A stretch of 64,000 nt of DNA from Acarospora socialis (taxonomy: Eukaryota; Ascomycota; Lecanoromycetes; Acarosporales; Acarosporaceae): the NCBI GenBank assembly GCA_025617375.2, contig JAMYGW020000003.1, forward strand, positions 3,038,001 through 3,102,000. The letters are read 5' to 3'. A program made the position numbers and the translations under genes. Below, piece after piece: positions 22,081 to 32,846 of the stretch (positions are counted from its first letter, which is position 1; every line of letters begins with the position of its first letter). The notes under the pieces are model-generated. The model was not told the DNA's origin. It did no database searches and was given only the letters and a program-made list of their open reading frames with translations.

Positions 22081-24053
22081 TTACTGCAGCCTCTTCCTCT
22101 TTCTATCCTCGCTCATTGGCTCGTCAAGCTCGCGACTCTCGGCTGTCTCGGCCGGGTTGAGGAGCGAATGGACGTTACTGGCCATGCTCGAACGGCGAGT
22201 CGCAGGGGCAGAGATGTCCAGGGATCGGGACGGAAACTTCGACCCTGGAAATGACCAGCCACTCTCGGCGCTCAGCGTGGATGGTGTGGTGTCACTCGTT
22301 AAAGGAGGTGTAGCCTGGCGTGAGGCGATTGACGCTCGTGAACCTCCCATCTCATACTGCGCGAGAACATCGCGGACGTGCTGATCACCCTGGCTGTGGT
22401 GATTCAGGTTCGGTGACGAAGGCCAGTGACCTGACGATTGACCGGATGCGAGAGGCGATGCGGTGCCATGACCAGGCCAGCCCGGTAATCGGATATCTGC
22501 TGAGGTGTGTCGGCGACCAAGGTTAGGTCCCAGAGGTGAAGAGGCGGATGCGAGGGGATGTTGCGCCGGTGGGACTTGGGGATGTGCTGAACGATGATAG
22601 TTTGGCATGGAGTTCGCGGCGCCAATGGAGCCATACCGGCGTGGAGAACTGCTGAGATGTGAAGGTACAGGTGGTCGGAAGAAGTTGGGTCTAGGTGCGC
22701 CAAGCAACGAGGGTCTTCGCGGGTCGTCCTGAGCAACTTGTCGAGGAGATAAAGGGGGATCCAGAGTTATGTTAGAGAGATAAGGTTGGCGGCCCGAGAG
22801 TAAGGGTTCATGCGGTTCTTCCAGAGCTCGGATCATTTCATTCTGCCTACCAATCTCCTTGTTCATCATGGAGACTACTCAGAATTAGCATATCAGGCCC
22901 GTGTTGCGCACAGCACGAACACTGACCATCATGGTGGATCTGACTATCACGATCCGGTATTATGCTCAGCAGGTAATGCGAAAGGTCAAGAGTGTACTAG
23001 TATCTTGTCAGTGTCACCATCTTATAAGTTCTCTCCACCTACGCACCTGATTGCATTTGCTCAACCCTTCAGCCAGCGCTTGACATCTCGAGCTAACAAG
23101 GGCGTAACTTTCCTCCGAGCGTACGAGTCGAGAATGCACATCGTAGAGGCTATGTTCCAGAATCGCCAGACGGGCATCGCCGTGATCAGGAATGGGTTCC
23201 GCTGGCGTACTAGGTTGAGATACACTTGGCTTATGACTTGACGTGAAGGAGTCACGGTGGATCAAGGCGTGGCGGGATGCTCGCCGTTTGATTTCCTTCA
23301 ATCCAACCAAGTCGCCTTTTTTGAAGTTGCCGTTGCCATGCTTAAACTCCCACAGCGGGGATTCGGGTGAGCCGGTGTGGAAGACGTCACTCACTGCAGT
23401 CACGTCAGCTGCCATTCTCATCGCACAGCGTCAACCGTGGTACCTTTATGAAATCCATACATATTAAGCTGCCGTACAAAAGATGATATGTTGGTGTGCT
23501 TGAAGTATTGGCTACAAGCCGTTTAGCTCTGGAAATCAACGCAACCGATATTTCTTGACCTACGCTAAAACCTTGGAAAACTCATTGGATGGAGACATGA
23601 CAAAGCTCTCATTTGTAGTGGACCATGAGATGAGATGCTGAATGTGGGGATCCTCCAACATGCTATTGAAGCCATTAGCACACATATGAATAGAGAGACT
23701 CTGAGATTTACTTACTTGTACAGTTTGTGGATGAAAGCTGTTTGCACTACCTTGGGTTGTTGCGCCGCTGCCGCCGCTGAGGCGCCGAGACCAGGGCCAG
23801 AGAGCATATTGTTCAAGTGTACCTCCCCGTGCCCATTACTCGTAGTCGGACCCCCTTGGTCCATATCCGGGCTGCTGTGAACCGGTGGAGCCATCATGGC
23901 CGGAGTCGGAAGGGTGACATCCATAGGATCGCCTTGGGGAGACCCCGAGGATTGTGTGGAAGATGTTAGGATCGGTAGATTCCTCTGTCCACCGTTCTGA
24001 CTCGACCCGTGTGAAAAGGGGCTTCGTGCATAGGCGTCCCCGGGCATGCTCAT
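22081..24053 (-). CDS. sfl1: HSF-type transcription factor, SFL1-like
   Basis: DNA-binding regulator; yeast Sfl1 represses flocculation and wall genes. The chosen start (24053) gives [16 protein letters not shown], which follows the usual disordered N-terminus; the frame stays open upstream to 24341. The HSF domain is spread over four exons: [56 protein letters not shown] and [20 protein letters not shown], each joined in matching phase. [20 protein letters not shown] and the SRHALIHRD region point to Sfl1 rather than Hsf1. A coiled coil follows ([18 protein letters not shown]), then a long Pro/Ser-rich tail ending in EDRKRKRLQ, a likely nuclear signal. Confidence 0.88.
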
Positions 24054-24828
24054 CGTGCCAACTCCCCGACCGCGAATGGTTTGTACTAACGCCAGTGTTT
24101 CTGTCCGATCGAATATCACTCGCTTTCGCGAAAGGGGGTTCCGTCCCTGAATCGACTGTACAAGCCGAATATGACAATCAAACTCCTGTAGAAAGGACGG
24201 GCCCGAGAATTGGACGATTCCGGCACCAACGTCGCAGATGGAGTTCGAGATGTCCACAGTTGTGCCAGACGTTTCGAACTCAATTGCGCAACGACTGACC
24301 CTGCCGCCTAATTGCTTTGTCCCGGGGAGCTTGAACGCCAAAGTCCAAGACTATGCGACCGAGATCTGGAGAACGTAGGTGGGCGGTAGGAATGTCCCAC
24401 TCGGCAGGTAGGTATGGATTTCACAGAACCTAGGATGGTGCGAGCTAGAAGTCCTCTTTGTTCCGACCTTACTAGCAACGCTGCTGCTTCCCGGTGCCGA
24501 TCGACCTCAGACACGGAAACAAGGCTAACATAGAAGCGTCGCTGTCATGGTGGTGGGAAATGTAGACCGAAATCGTGTATGCGCACGATTATAGATCACC
24601 GAAACAGGTGAGAAAGCCAAGAAGGGGTCGTTCAAGTCGGGGGTGGAGCTGGCCACGAGAGGGGAGCCGATGGTTAAGAGGAGAAAGCGCTGATAGAGAG
24701 AGGTTCGTCGTCATATAAGTGTTATGGATGATGTAAGCTGCAAGTGGCGCATAGCCATATATATTTCCCTGTAGCGGGAGAACAATGTCGATGTTCAGGA
24801 AGAAGAAGTTGAGGGAACAGAAGAATAC

Positions 24829-26440
24829 CAAGGTAAGGTAGTAATAATGGTACGACTATTGGGGGGATATAAAGGTCGGATGGGATTGGTAAGGTAGGTA
24901 AGGTAGGTTCGTGCCTCCAGAAAAATCCCCAGATACGGGTACGGGTACTTACCTAAGGTAACTAAAGGTACTAGGTAGGGAGAATCTTACCTCACTCGTA
25001 ATCGCACAGGTTCCCTAACAGCAGGCTAGAACAGAGACACAGGTCAGGCAGAACAGACAGAACAAACGAGCTCTGTTCCAGCCTACCAGGTAACTTCGTA
25101 CACAGTACAAAGTGAGCTAAATTTATGGGGATCTCCGAACTCTAATCTGCTAGCTCGCTCGGGCCTCATTTAAGCGACAAGCTAACTGGAAGGGGGTTAG
25201 ACGAAGAACCTCACCGTGAGTCCGAACACAGACGATGGATGGGAAATTACTTGACCTACCTAAGGTATCATAGTACACTGTTACTTTGGCGTGAGGAAAT
25301 AAAGGGAGGTACGTGTAATCAGTAAGGTGTACCGGAGCACATTCCCGATAGAAATAGGGATGCATACATGCAAGGAAGTCAGAAGACATGCTGTTGTGGG
25401 GAAGTGTACACACTACTGGTCTAAGAATGGGCTATAAAGGCGCGATGATGGCTTCTCGATAGCCGCGGATCCGTGTCGCATGTGCTTCTTTCAGGATGCT
25501 GCGCATGGGAGGAAACGGACGGTGCAAGGCTCGGTCGGTGAGGCGCAGAGGGGCTAAGGTAGGTTAGTACGGTAAGGTAGTCTTCACTGATAGCCATGTT
25601 TTGAGGAAAGGGGCAAGATTCGAATACTCCGAAGCTGAGCGCAGTATATTCTGTAGATGAAGGTCACTAAGGTAAAGTTGAAGTGTGAGTATAGGGAGAA
25701 GGCTGCAAATACAGTATTCTTACAGTACCTGGTGTGAGCAGCATTCCCGTATTAGCTTAGTTGTAAACTGTTTTGAAAGGCGGGTGGAAATTGTAACAGA
25801 AGGTACATCCCTTGTGAAACATCTTCGACGCTGCCCCCTTGAAACAAACGAACTGCTGACCATACCGTAACTTACCTTACCTCCCTTACCTTAGCTGGAA
25901 CTCTTCGGTACTTGCTCGTACCTTAGCCACGCAAGCACGTGCATTGTGGCGTAAGGTAACAAGTAGGTAGGTACCTACCTAGGTAGGTAGGTACCTGCTG
26001 TGTCGACTCCATTTGGGTGATCGACAGGTAACGTTATTATCCTGTGGATGTCTCGTTCTCCGTAAAGTAGATTATATATGTCATGTGCTTGTGTTGACGG
26101 AAGCCACTTGATACTCAAGGGCAGTCAGGTGTCGAACCATGACCTCTGAGCAACTCATACTCGTATACGAGTACTCTGAGGATCGACAGACAGAGGTTGG
26201 CCTGTGCTTCGCCAATTTGTTCGCTTATAAGGCAGCCCTGAAAGTCAACCTCCACATCCCTTAGAGCACCGATATAGTGCATCCCATGTACTCTACGGAG
26301 TTACCTCCCTCCCTTATGCATGAACCGTAATCTGACAGCCCTGACACGCCTGCTTTGATGCGCCGAACTAGGCCTGTGCCGTCCACCATGTGCCTGCAAC
26401 CATGCCCGCATACACTTACCTGGTAAGGTACATACACAGT
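24829..26440. repeat. cluster of palindromic ACCTAGGT / TTACCTAAGGTAA microrepeats
   Basis: Short units built from AGGTA/TACCT recur here: near 24829, 24889-24907, 24951-24980, 25256-25268, 25555-25580, 25866-25895, 25953-25996 and 26417-26428. The longest, 25963-25996, is a nested palindrome of GTAGGTAGGTACCTACCT followed by AGGTAGGTAGGTACC. The units are too short and irregular for a transposon end. The same motif occurs singly at other intergenic places of the window and is not seen inside genes. Confidence 0.6.
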
Positions 26441-26903
26441 GCATGTAATCGTACGGGTACCTTCACTCGTAACGATCGGAGCCATTACCACTTCATCGAC
26501 CACGTCCCGACCCGGGCCTTCGGGAGATGCCCCTGGAAAGAACGGAAGGATTCGAACAACTGTCGGGCCTATGCCATGATCGGTGTGGCTTGCGGCTGAG
26601 AGCATCCTTCTCAACATTTCTACTTGCACCTGGTATGGTCAACCACAACGACACTGGAGTCCTTGACTTCCCAAAGCCGATAGCCGCAGTTCTGTCCCCA
26701 ACGGGACTAAGGGAAGAGCCGCTCCTGGCCTGATCCATACTTCTGCCGCAGCTACGAAAATGTTTCAAAAACACCTCAATTGATCGACCCTTTCGTTCTG
26801 GGCCGAGGTCTGACAGTATCACAGCTCGCAGGTGTGGTAGCTGCAACACTGCGTCGCATATGATTGAGGTACTAAGTTCCATGCATGCTGTTGAAACGCC
26901 CAC
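26261..26903 (-). CDS. doubtful small gene candidate
   Basis: No family recognised. The frame starting at 26903 (MGVSTACMELSTSIICDAV ... LPHLRAVILSDLGPE) has mixed coding-like composition; a second frame, entered through a CCATACCAG acceptor, runs VQVEMLRRMLSAASH and FFPGASPEGPGRDVVDEVVM to a GTAAGTGT donor after YVPYQ. A good intron donor for the first junction is not evident. It may be a real gene with an unmodelled intron, a decayed gene or chance. Confidence 0.22.
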
Positions 26904-27251
26904 ATTCTAGTGGCCACCAGAAAATTTCGAAACCTGGGGTACCTAAGAGAGCTGCATCGTCTCAACGATTCTCACCCACACTCTCTCTGTGTGTAATCCT
27001 TTAAACGGCTATGTTGCTTAAGACTGGCTCCCGATGATAAGTAGGGTTGGTACTCGGAGTACTCGTCAGGCCATTTCTCGAAAGGATGTCCATAGCTGTG
27101 AAGCATTTAAGATGCGTACTTAGATACGGTTTGTAATCCGCTTCGTGGCTGGCATCGATCCTGGGTTACCAGGCATTGAAGCCCACCACTCCCCACACTT
27201 GGAAAGAGGGCGTTGCCAAGACTAAACCCTCCAAGGCCAGGTCGAAATGTT

Positions 27252-28952
27252 TCATGCCTTCATAGCTTGCAGCTTGCGTTCCGCTGCTCGGACATCTGCT
27301 CTTCGTGTCCGTTCCGCTCGATAGTGTGGTTCTTCGTTGGGCATAACCAAGTCCTGGTCGAAGCACCAGACCTGCACTTCTTCGAAGTCAATCAGAACGA
27401 GGAACCTCTCGTCGACGATAAGCCAGTAGTCCTCCACATAGTCACCATACAGCATAATCTTAGCAGTCCGCTTCTCCGAATTCACGGCACTATCGATATC
27501 CAAGATTTCCGTCTTCCAGGCAGACGACGACTCGTTGACGTTCTGTGTCAGGATGGATTCCAGGCGACGCGCCTTGTACCAAGCAAAGTAGGTCATATCT
27601 TTACATCGCATGTTCTGACGCAAGGGTCCTGAACGTTCAGGCTGACTGGACCCATACTCGGCTTCGGAGACTCTTCGAGTTGACTTCTCGTATACTACTT
27701 TCTCTGAGTCCATGTAGTAGTGAATGTAATGATCCTCGTATACAGGCGTGTTCTTGATCCTACGGTCGAGACCTATATACTTGGTTCCGAGAGCTATAGT
27801 ATAGTGACTTCCGCTGATCATCAGACCGAAGCCCCAATTCCAATGGTCAAAGATCCATTCGGATTTCGCCCAGCATTCTCGCTTGAACGTCATCTCTCCT
27901 TGGAAGTTGAATTTCAGGAATTCCATTTTTGCACCAGAAGACCTGGCTGGTTCGTCGAACGGTTGGTTGGGTCGCACTGTAGTAATGAGATAGAAGGCGT
28001 CTCCACCAGGATGTAGTACTACACCCTGCGCCCATGAGTCAGAGCCCAGGAAGACATTGAGGATGCTGCTCTTCCGCGTGTCAAAGTTCCTCAAAAGTAC
28101 CGAAGCGAATCCCGCTTCACCGGCCGAACCAACTACGGCAATGTGTCTCGCGGCCACTGACATTCGGACGGGCGATAGGGAGCGTATATGAAAGAAGTGG
28201 CCTTCCTCCGTGCTATGATCATAAACGTGACAAGCCCTGGGTCTTGTTAAGCTCTAATATGCGGGGAGCCTCGGAAGAGCTCACCCCAAACTCGTAATAA
28301 TTGCAATAAGCGTATCGGAGATCTTCACTTGGCTTATACTTTCTCTATTCTGAGGCACGAAGGTGAAATGCCGACCGTTCGATAGGTTAAGAGTACGGGC
28401 AATATCAGTACCACTGCTATGATCAACCCAAGCCAACTTGCCGTCATGGTAGTCGAGTAAAAAAGCAGGATTTCTGAACTCCGGCGCCATTCGTTGGAAC
28501 GTTAGTTTGATAGGGAATGATGCCTTGCTATAGGGCCGACCTGTACGAAAGGCATGCCGTTGCTGCGCCTTGGAGTACAATCGTGTAGTGTAATCTAGAT
28601 CGTTGCTGTCGACGAACGCTGTCACTTCGGGAAAAGTCCGACGTAGGACAGTCCTACATACATCGGTGGACGCCAGTCGGTGTAGCCAGCATCTCGAGAC
28701 CTGAAGGTGATATTAGACGCTGCGTTGCAGGGAGTCTCCGTTACGTATTCGAATGAGACATACTCTCCGCAAAGAAAAGAGCTCCGACACATCCAGGTAC
28801 TGTAAGACGATGTGAACGAGTTCTAGGGGCAAAGATGAGATGAAGTCTTTGTGGTGTGTCTCCTGGTTCAAAACATCCCTAAGCTCTCTACGTTCATATG
28901 GTGACAGTTCGAATACTAGAGCATGCAAACTGGTGATGATTAGCTTGGGCAT
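27252..28952 (-). CDS. F-box protein
   Basis: Likely substrate receptor of an SCF ubiquitin ligase; target unknown. The N-terminal exon starting MPKLIITSLHALVFELSP contains the F-box FISSLPLELVHIVLQYL-DVSELFSLRRV. A GTATGT donor splices to VSRCWLHRLASTDVCRTVLR, and a second intron lies near 28285-28240 (ITSLG|ACHVYDHS). The rest (about 460 residues) has Trp/Tyr-rich strand repeats such as SVAARHIAVVGSAGEAG and GFGLMISGSHYTIALG, which suggest a beta-propeller-like C-terminus, but no WD signature is clear. The start could also be at 29021 (adds 23 residues). Roughly 530 residues, ending ERKLQAMKA. Divergent from RPT2. Confidence 0.78.
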
Positions 28953-29629
28953 TACTAGCACAGATTCAAACTCACAACCGCGCTCGCGCCTGGTTGCCTT
29001 CCAGGCTTCTAAAGCTCGCAATGGTGTTGGAAGGCTGGTCCACCATTCTCACCTAAACCGAGAATACTGTTGCTGTATGCTACGAACTTCAAAGCAGGAG
29101 ACATTTGGCATCAGCCAAGAACACGCTGAATAATATGAGCCTCGAAAGACACGAAAGCATACAAATCATGAAGATTTATAATGTCACGTTGTCAGCCTTA
29201 AGCAACGAGTTGGTGCTGTCCAGCGGTTTATTTTTCTAAACTTGGAGGGCGCTTGCGGGTAGACCATTAACAGGTGATCCTCTTGTAGGGCAAAATCATC
29301 GGGCCCGTTCTGACGCTCTGATCTGCCGAAACATTGTGAGGTTGATAGTATTTTGGAAATGCAAGGGTTGCAATAATAGTGTTGATAATGGTCGGCGTGG
29401 AAGTTATCGGAGGCGGTTCACTTGCGATGCTGACTAATCTCTCTAGCTTGTTTGCCGCCTTACTGTCTTCACTTCCAAAGCTCTCTACTCCGTACAAGGG
29501 AGTGAGTTCCGACTACAACTTCCCATTTCTTCAGTCTCAATCCATATATCTTCGTCGCTCATCCAAGGTCGTCTATAAATTCTTGAATCTCCTCTACGAA
29601 GCCGTTGACAGTGGACGGACGGTTCCAAA
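28953..29629. promoter_or_regulatory. divergent region F-box gene / RPT2
   Basis: 677 bp between the divergent starts. A plus-strand open frame at 29379-29792 crosses the RPT2 first exons in another reading frame and is not supported. No proteasome-associated control element was identified by eye. Confidence 0.4.
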
Positions 29630-31238
29630 ATGGTATGTCAAGCAAAGCGATGACGATAGAGAAGCTCCGAGCTTTACTGATGCGTGTTCTTACGATAGGG
29701 TAACCAACATTCAGGCTTGGGAGGGAATCAGCAAGGAGGGGATGGAAAGGACGGCAAGGACAAGAAGGTATCACTTTCCAGGTCTACTATAATAATCGAT
29801 ATGCCCCAGAGTGGCACTGAGAATTAATTTGCAGTGCTTACATGCTAACGAACTTCATCTGTAGAAGGAAAAGCCCAAGTACGAACCACCACCACAGCCA
29901 ACCACTCGCATCGGGCGACGGAAACGCAAGGCTGCTGGCCCAAATGCGTCCGCCAAGCTCCCTACAATATATCCAACATCACGGTGCAAGCTAAAGTACC
30001 TCCGTATGCAGCGCGTGCATGACCATCTACTACTTGAGGAGGAGTACGTCGAGAACCAAGAGCGCATCCGCAAAGCTAAGGCTCAGACTATCGCCACTCC
30101 GGCGTCAGCAGGAGGTGACTCGGATGCCTTGGATAGAAATGCGGATGAGAGAGGACGCGTTGACGACATGAGAGGAAGTCCGATGGGAGTTGGAAACCTT
30201 GAGGAGATGATAGACGATGATCACGCCATCGTTTCCAGCGCCACCGGGCCAGAGTACTACGTGTCGATCATGTCCTTCGTCGACAAGGACCTTCTGGAAC
30301 CCGGTGCCAGTATCCTCCTTCACCATAAGTCTGTTTCTGTAGTTGGAGTCCTGACAGATGACGCGGATCCCTTGGTCTCTGTGATGAAGCTTGATAAGGC
30401 GCCGACAGAGTCTTATGCGGATATCGGCGGTCTGGAGCAGCAGATCCAGGAAGTTCGCGAAGCTGTCGAGCTCCCTCTGTTGCATCCCGAACTATATGAA
30501 GAGATGGGTATTAAGCCTCCAAAAGGTGTAATCTTATACGGTGGCCCAGGAACGGGAAAGACCTTACTCGCGAAGGCGGTGGCCAATCAGACCAGCGCTA
30601 CCTTCCTTCGAATCGTCGGAAGTGAACTTATTCAGAAATATCTTGGTGACGGCCCACGACTGGTACGGCAAATATTCCAAGTCGCCGCCGAACATGCACC
30701 ATCTATTGTCTTTATCGATGAGATTGATGCTATTGGTACCAAGCGATACGAATCTACATCCGGTGGCGAGCGTGAAGTTCAGCGTACGATGTTAGAGCTG
30801 CTTAATCAGCTCGATGGGTTCGACGATCGGGGTGATGTCAAAGTCATCATGGCTACTAACAAAATCGAAACGCTTGATCCCGCCCTTATTAGACCCGGCC
30901 GTATCGACAGGAAGATTCTCTTCGAGAACCCTGACCGTACGTATATCTGCGTTCATCGCCCACGAGTTGAAACTAACCTGAAATCAGAAAACACGAAGCG
31001 AAAGATCTTCACCCTTCATACATCCAAGATGTCTCTCAATGATGATGTCGACCTCGACGAGTTCATCAATCAAAAGGATGACCTCTCCGGAGCCGATATC
31101 AAAGCCATCTGTTCTGAGGCTGGGCTGATGGCTCTGCGGGAGCGGCGCATGCGTGTGCAGATGGCGGACTTCCGAGCGGCGAGGGAGAGAGTGATGAAGA
31201 CGAAGACTGAGGGTGAGCCGGAGGGTCTGTACTTGTAG
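29630..31238 (+). CDS. rpt2: 26S proteasome regulatory subunit 4 (AAA ATPase Rpt2)
   Basis: AAA ATPase of the 19S base that unfolds substrates and opens the 20S gate. Exons: 29630-29632 (only ATG, after CCAAA), 29699-29767, 29865-30936 and 30988-31238, giving 464 residues. The junctions yield [10 protein letters not shown], an N-myristoylation context as known for Rpt2, then [19 protein letters not shown], the OB region, Walker A GGPGTGKT, Walker [15 protein letters not shown], and the arginine-finger segment RPGRIDRKI. The third intron (51 nt) is stop-free and in frame; its removal restores ENPDQNTKRKIF. The C-terminus LYL is a HbYX motif for docking into the 20S ring. All motifs are intact. 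Confidence 0.96.
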
Positions 31239-32846
31239 GACATGGGTTTTACGCGCAGGGTAGGACCTGAGCAGTGGAGAAAGGGGCGGTGCTGCGTGCT
31301 CTACTTCGGAGACTTGTATTAGACAGACGATAGTTTTGAGTGGAAATAATACATCGCGGGCTTGGAGGAAGCTGTAAACTCTCCAGCGTCATATGTATGA
31401 GAACCAACCTTTTTTATATAAGACCACGTATGTAAGATTCCCATGGAGAAGCAGGGCACTTCTCTAACTTTACGTAATCAACGAAAGCGGTACGTCAACG
31501 TCAAGCCATTTCGCAACCCTAGTGACAGAGTCGCGGCATAAAGTACTGACAGTCAGAGAAGCCTACCTATGGGTTAGTATTGACTCGAAAAATTCCGCGA
31601 AGGACATGATCTACGGTTCTCTGAAGATGCTATGCTGTTGAGCCCAGTCGTAGAGGACTGCCGAAGGAGGATCCTAAACTAAATCGATTTCCAACCTGCA
31701 AGATTCTCATTGACGTTGGGGACGGAGTGCATTTGGTCCTCATAGGAAACCTCCCTAAGTACTCATGGCCCAAAAGCACGGTTGGTCATCTGTGGCCTTC
31801 TCATCAGGTAGGGACGGTTGCAGAGCATAGCAAACACCGGGCGGTGGTTGGACGCTATAAGGAAACAATTAGCAAACATGAAGAAGAGCACTGACCAATC
31901 GCTTCTGATCACAAGCTTTATCAAGTGGTATTCACATTAGTCTACAGTTTCGTTTGTCATTTCATATATGCTACACCTTCGTCCTCAGTGATCTTATCGT
32001 CACTGTTAGTCCTGCTGTGAGGTAGAATATCAGTGGAAGTTCTATCTCTGCTGTCTCTTAGATATATGTTGCCAAGATGCTGCCTATCTTCTATACGGGC
32101 TGAAGAGCCCTATGTGTTACAGAAATGATGATGAGAACCCTCTTATGTCTTGCTGAGTGGGTATCACTTAAGGATGGAGTGCTTTCGCAGCCTCCAGTCA
32201 AACACCAGGTGTGGGCTCTTCAACACTGAGCCCAACATCACAAAAGAAGATGTCACATTCACATTGCCAGTGAATAGCTTAACACCAAGTAATTGAGTTC
32301 TTGGCAATGGCTCTAATACTTTGTGGAAGGAGTGTTCGGCGTGGGCTATACAATACTGAGCTCAACACTGCCGGAGGATGTGTTGACCATCATCACTGCC
32401 AGTGAATAACATTCCACTGAGTGGCCAGGTGCTCCTCATGGTGTTGATCCTTGAAGGAGGAGTGTTCGGCGTGGGCTAGACAACACTGAGCCCAACACCA
32501 CAGGAGGATGTGTTAGCAGTTGGCACTCCAGTGAATGGATGGCTAACACAGTCGGAGGGACACAAAACCACGTTCGATTCCCGTACATTGGCTTCTTTCC
32601 TTCTCTCCTTACAACTCTCAAACTTGGGACCACGAACTGCGATCAGCAACTCTTGACTTCGATACTTCGAACACACATACTCTTCAACTGTTGCCTTGTA
32701 CAAGACCAACCTTCGTGACCTTATCTCCTTAAGATACTCACTCTAGTTGGACTTCGTCGCTCCTCATTACACACACTGTGGTTCACCAAATAGTTAGCTA
32801 CACTCCACACTCTACACTCTACACCCTCACGACTCGGACAGACAAG
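31239..32846. other. 1.6-kb intergenic stretch with tandem repeat
   Basis: Contains the 130-bp repeat array described separately and the long 5' flank of the coiled-coil gene. No open frame of interest. The last 250 bp before 32847 are pyrimidine-rich with ACACTCTACACTCTACAC, typical of a fungal leader. Confidence 0.5.
32205..32560. repeat. three-copy degenerate 130-bp tandem repeat
   Basis: The anchor GTGGGCT occurs at 32211, 32341 and 32471, exactly 130 bp apart. Each copy continues CAACACTGAGCCCAACA (or a close variant), then GGAGGATGTGTT and ending CAGTGAATRR. Within each copy TGGGCT pairs with a downstream AGCCCA (11-nt spacer; imperfect in copy 2). In copy 3, GTGTTAGC (32510) and GCTAACAC (32541) form a second 8-bp inverted pair. 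No coding frame spans the array, and no transposon ends were recognised. It lies 290-640 bp before the coiled-coil gene. Confidence 0.75.

Larger units (their letters stand above)
24054..27251. other. 3.2-kb gene-poor stretch
   Basis: Upstream region of the SFL1-like gene and downstream of the F-box gene. It contains the densest cluster of AGGTAGGTACCT-type microrepeats (24829-26440) and one doubtful minus-strand gene candidate (26261-26903). Otherwise only short frames without support. Confidence 0.5.

Noticed and set aside
24829-26440. Microrepeat cluster as a CRISPR array or transposon ends
   Set aside because: Units are 8-20 bp, irregularly spaced, palindromic and without spacers or terminal inverted repeats.
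26548-26562. GTTCGAATCC on the minus strand as tRNA B box
   Set aside because: No acceptor or anticodon stem can be folded around it; the bases fall in a possible coding frame.
29379-29792. 137-codon plus frame before RPT2
   Set aside because: It overlaps the first two RPT2 exons in another frame; its open state is accidental.
32568-32582. GTTCGATTCCC as tRNA B box
   Set aside because: Flanking bases form neither a T-stem nor an acceptor stem, and no A box lies at the right distance.
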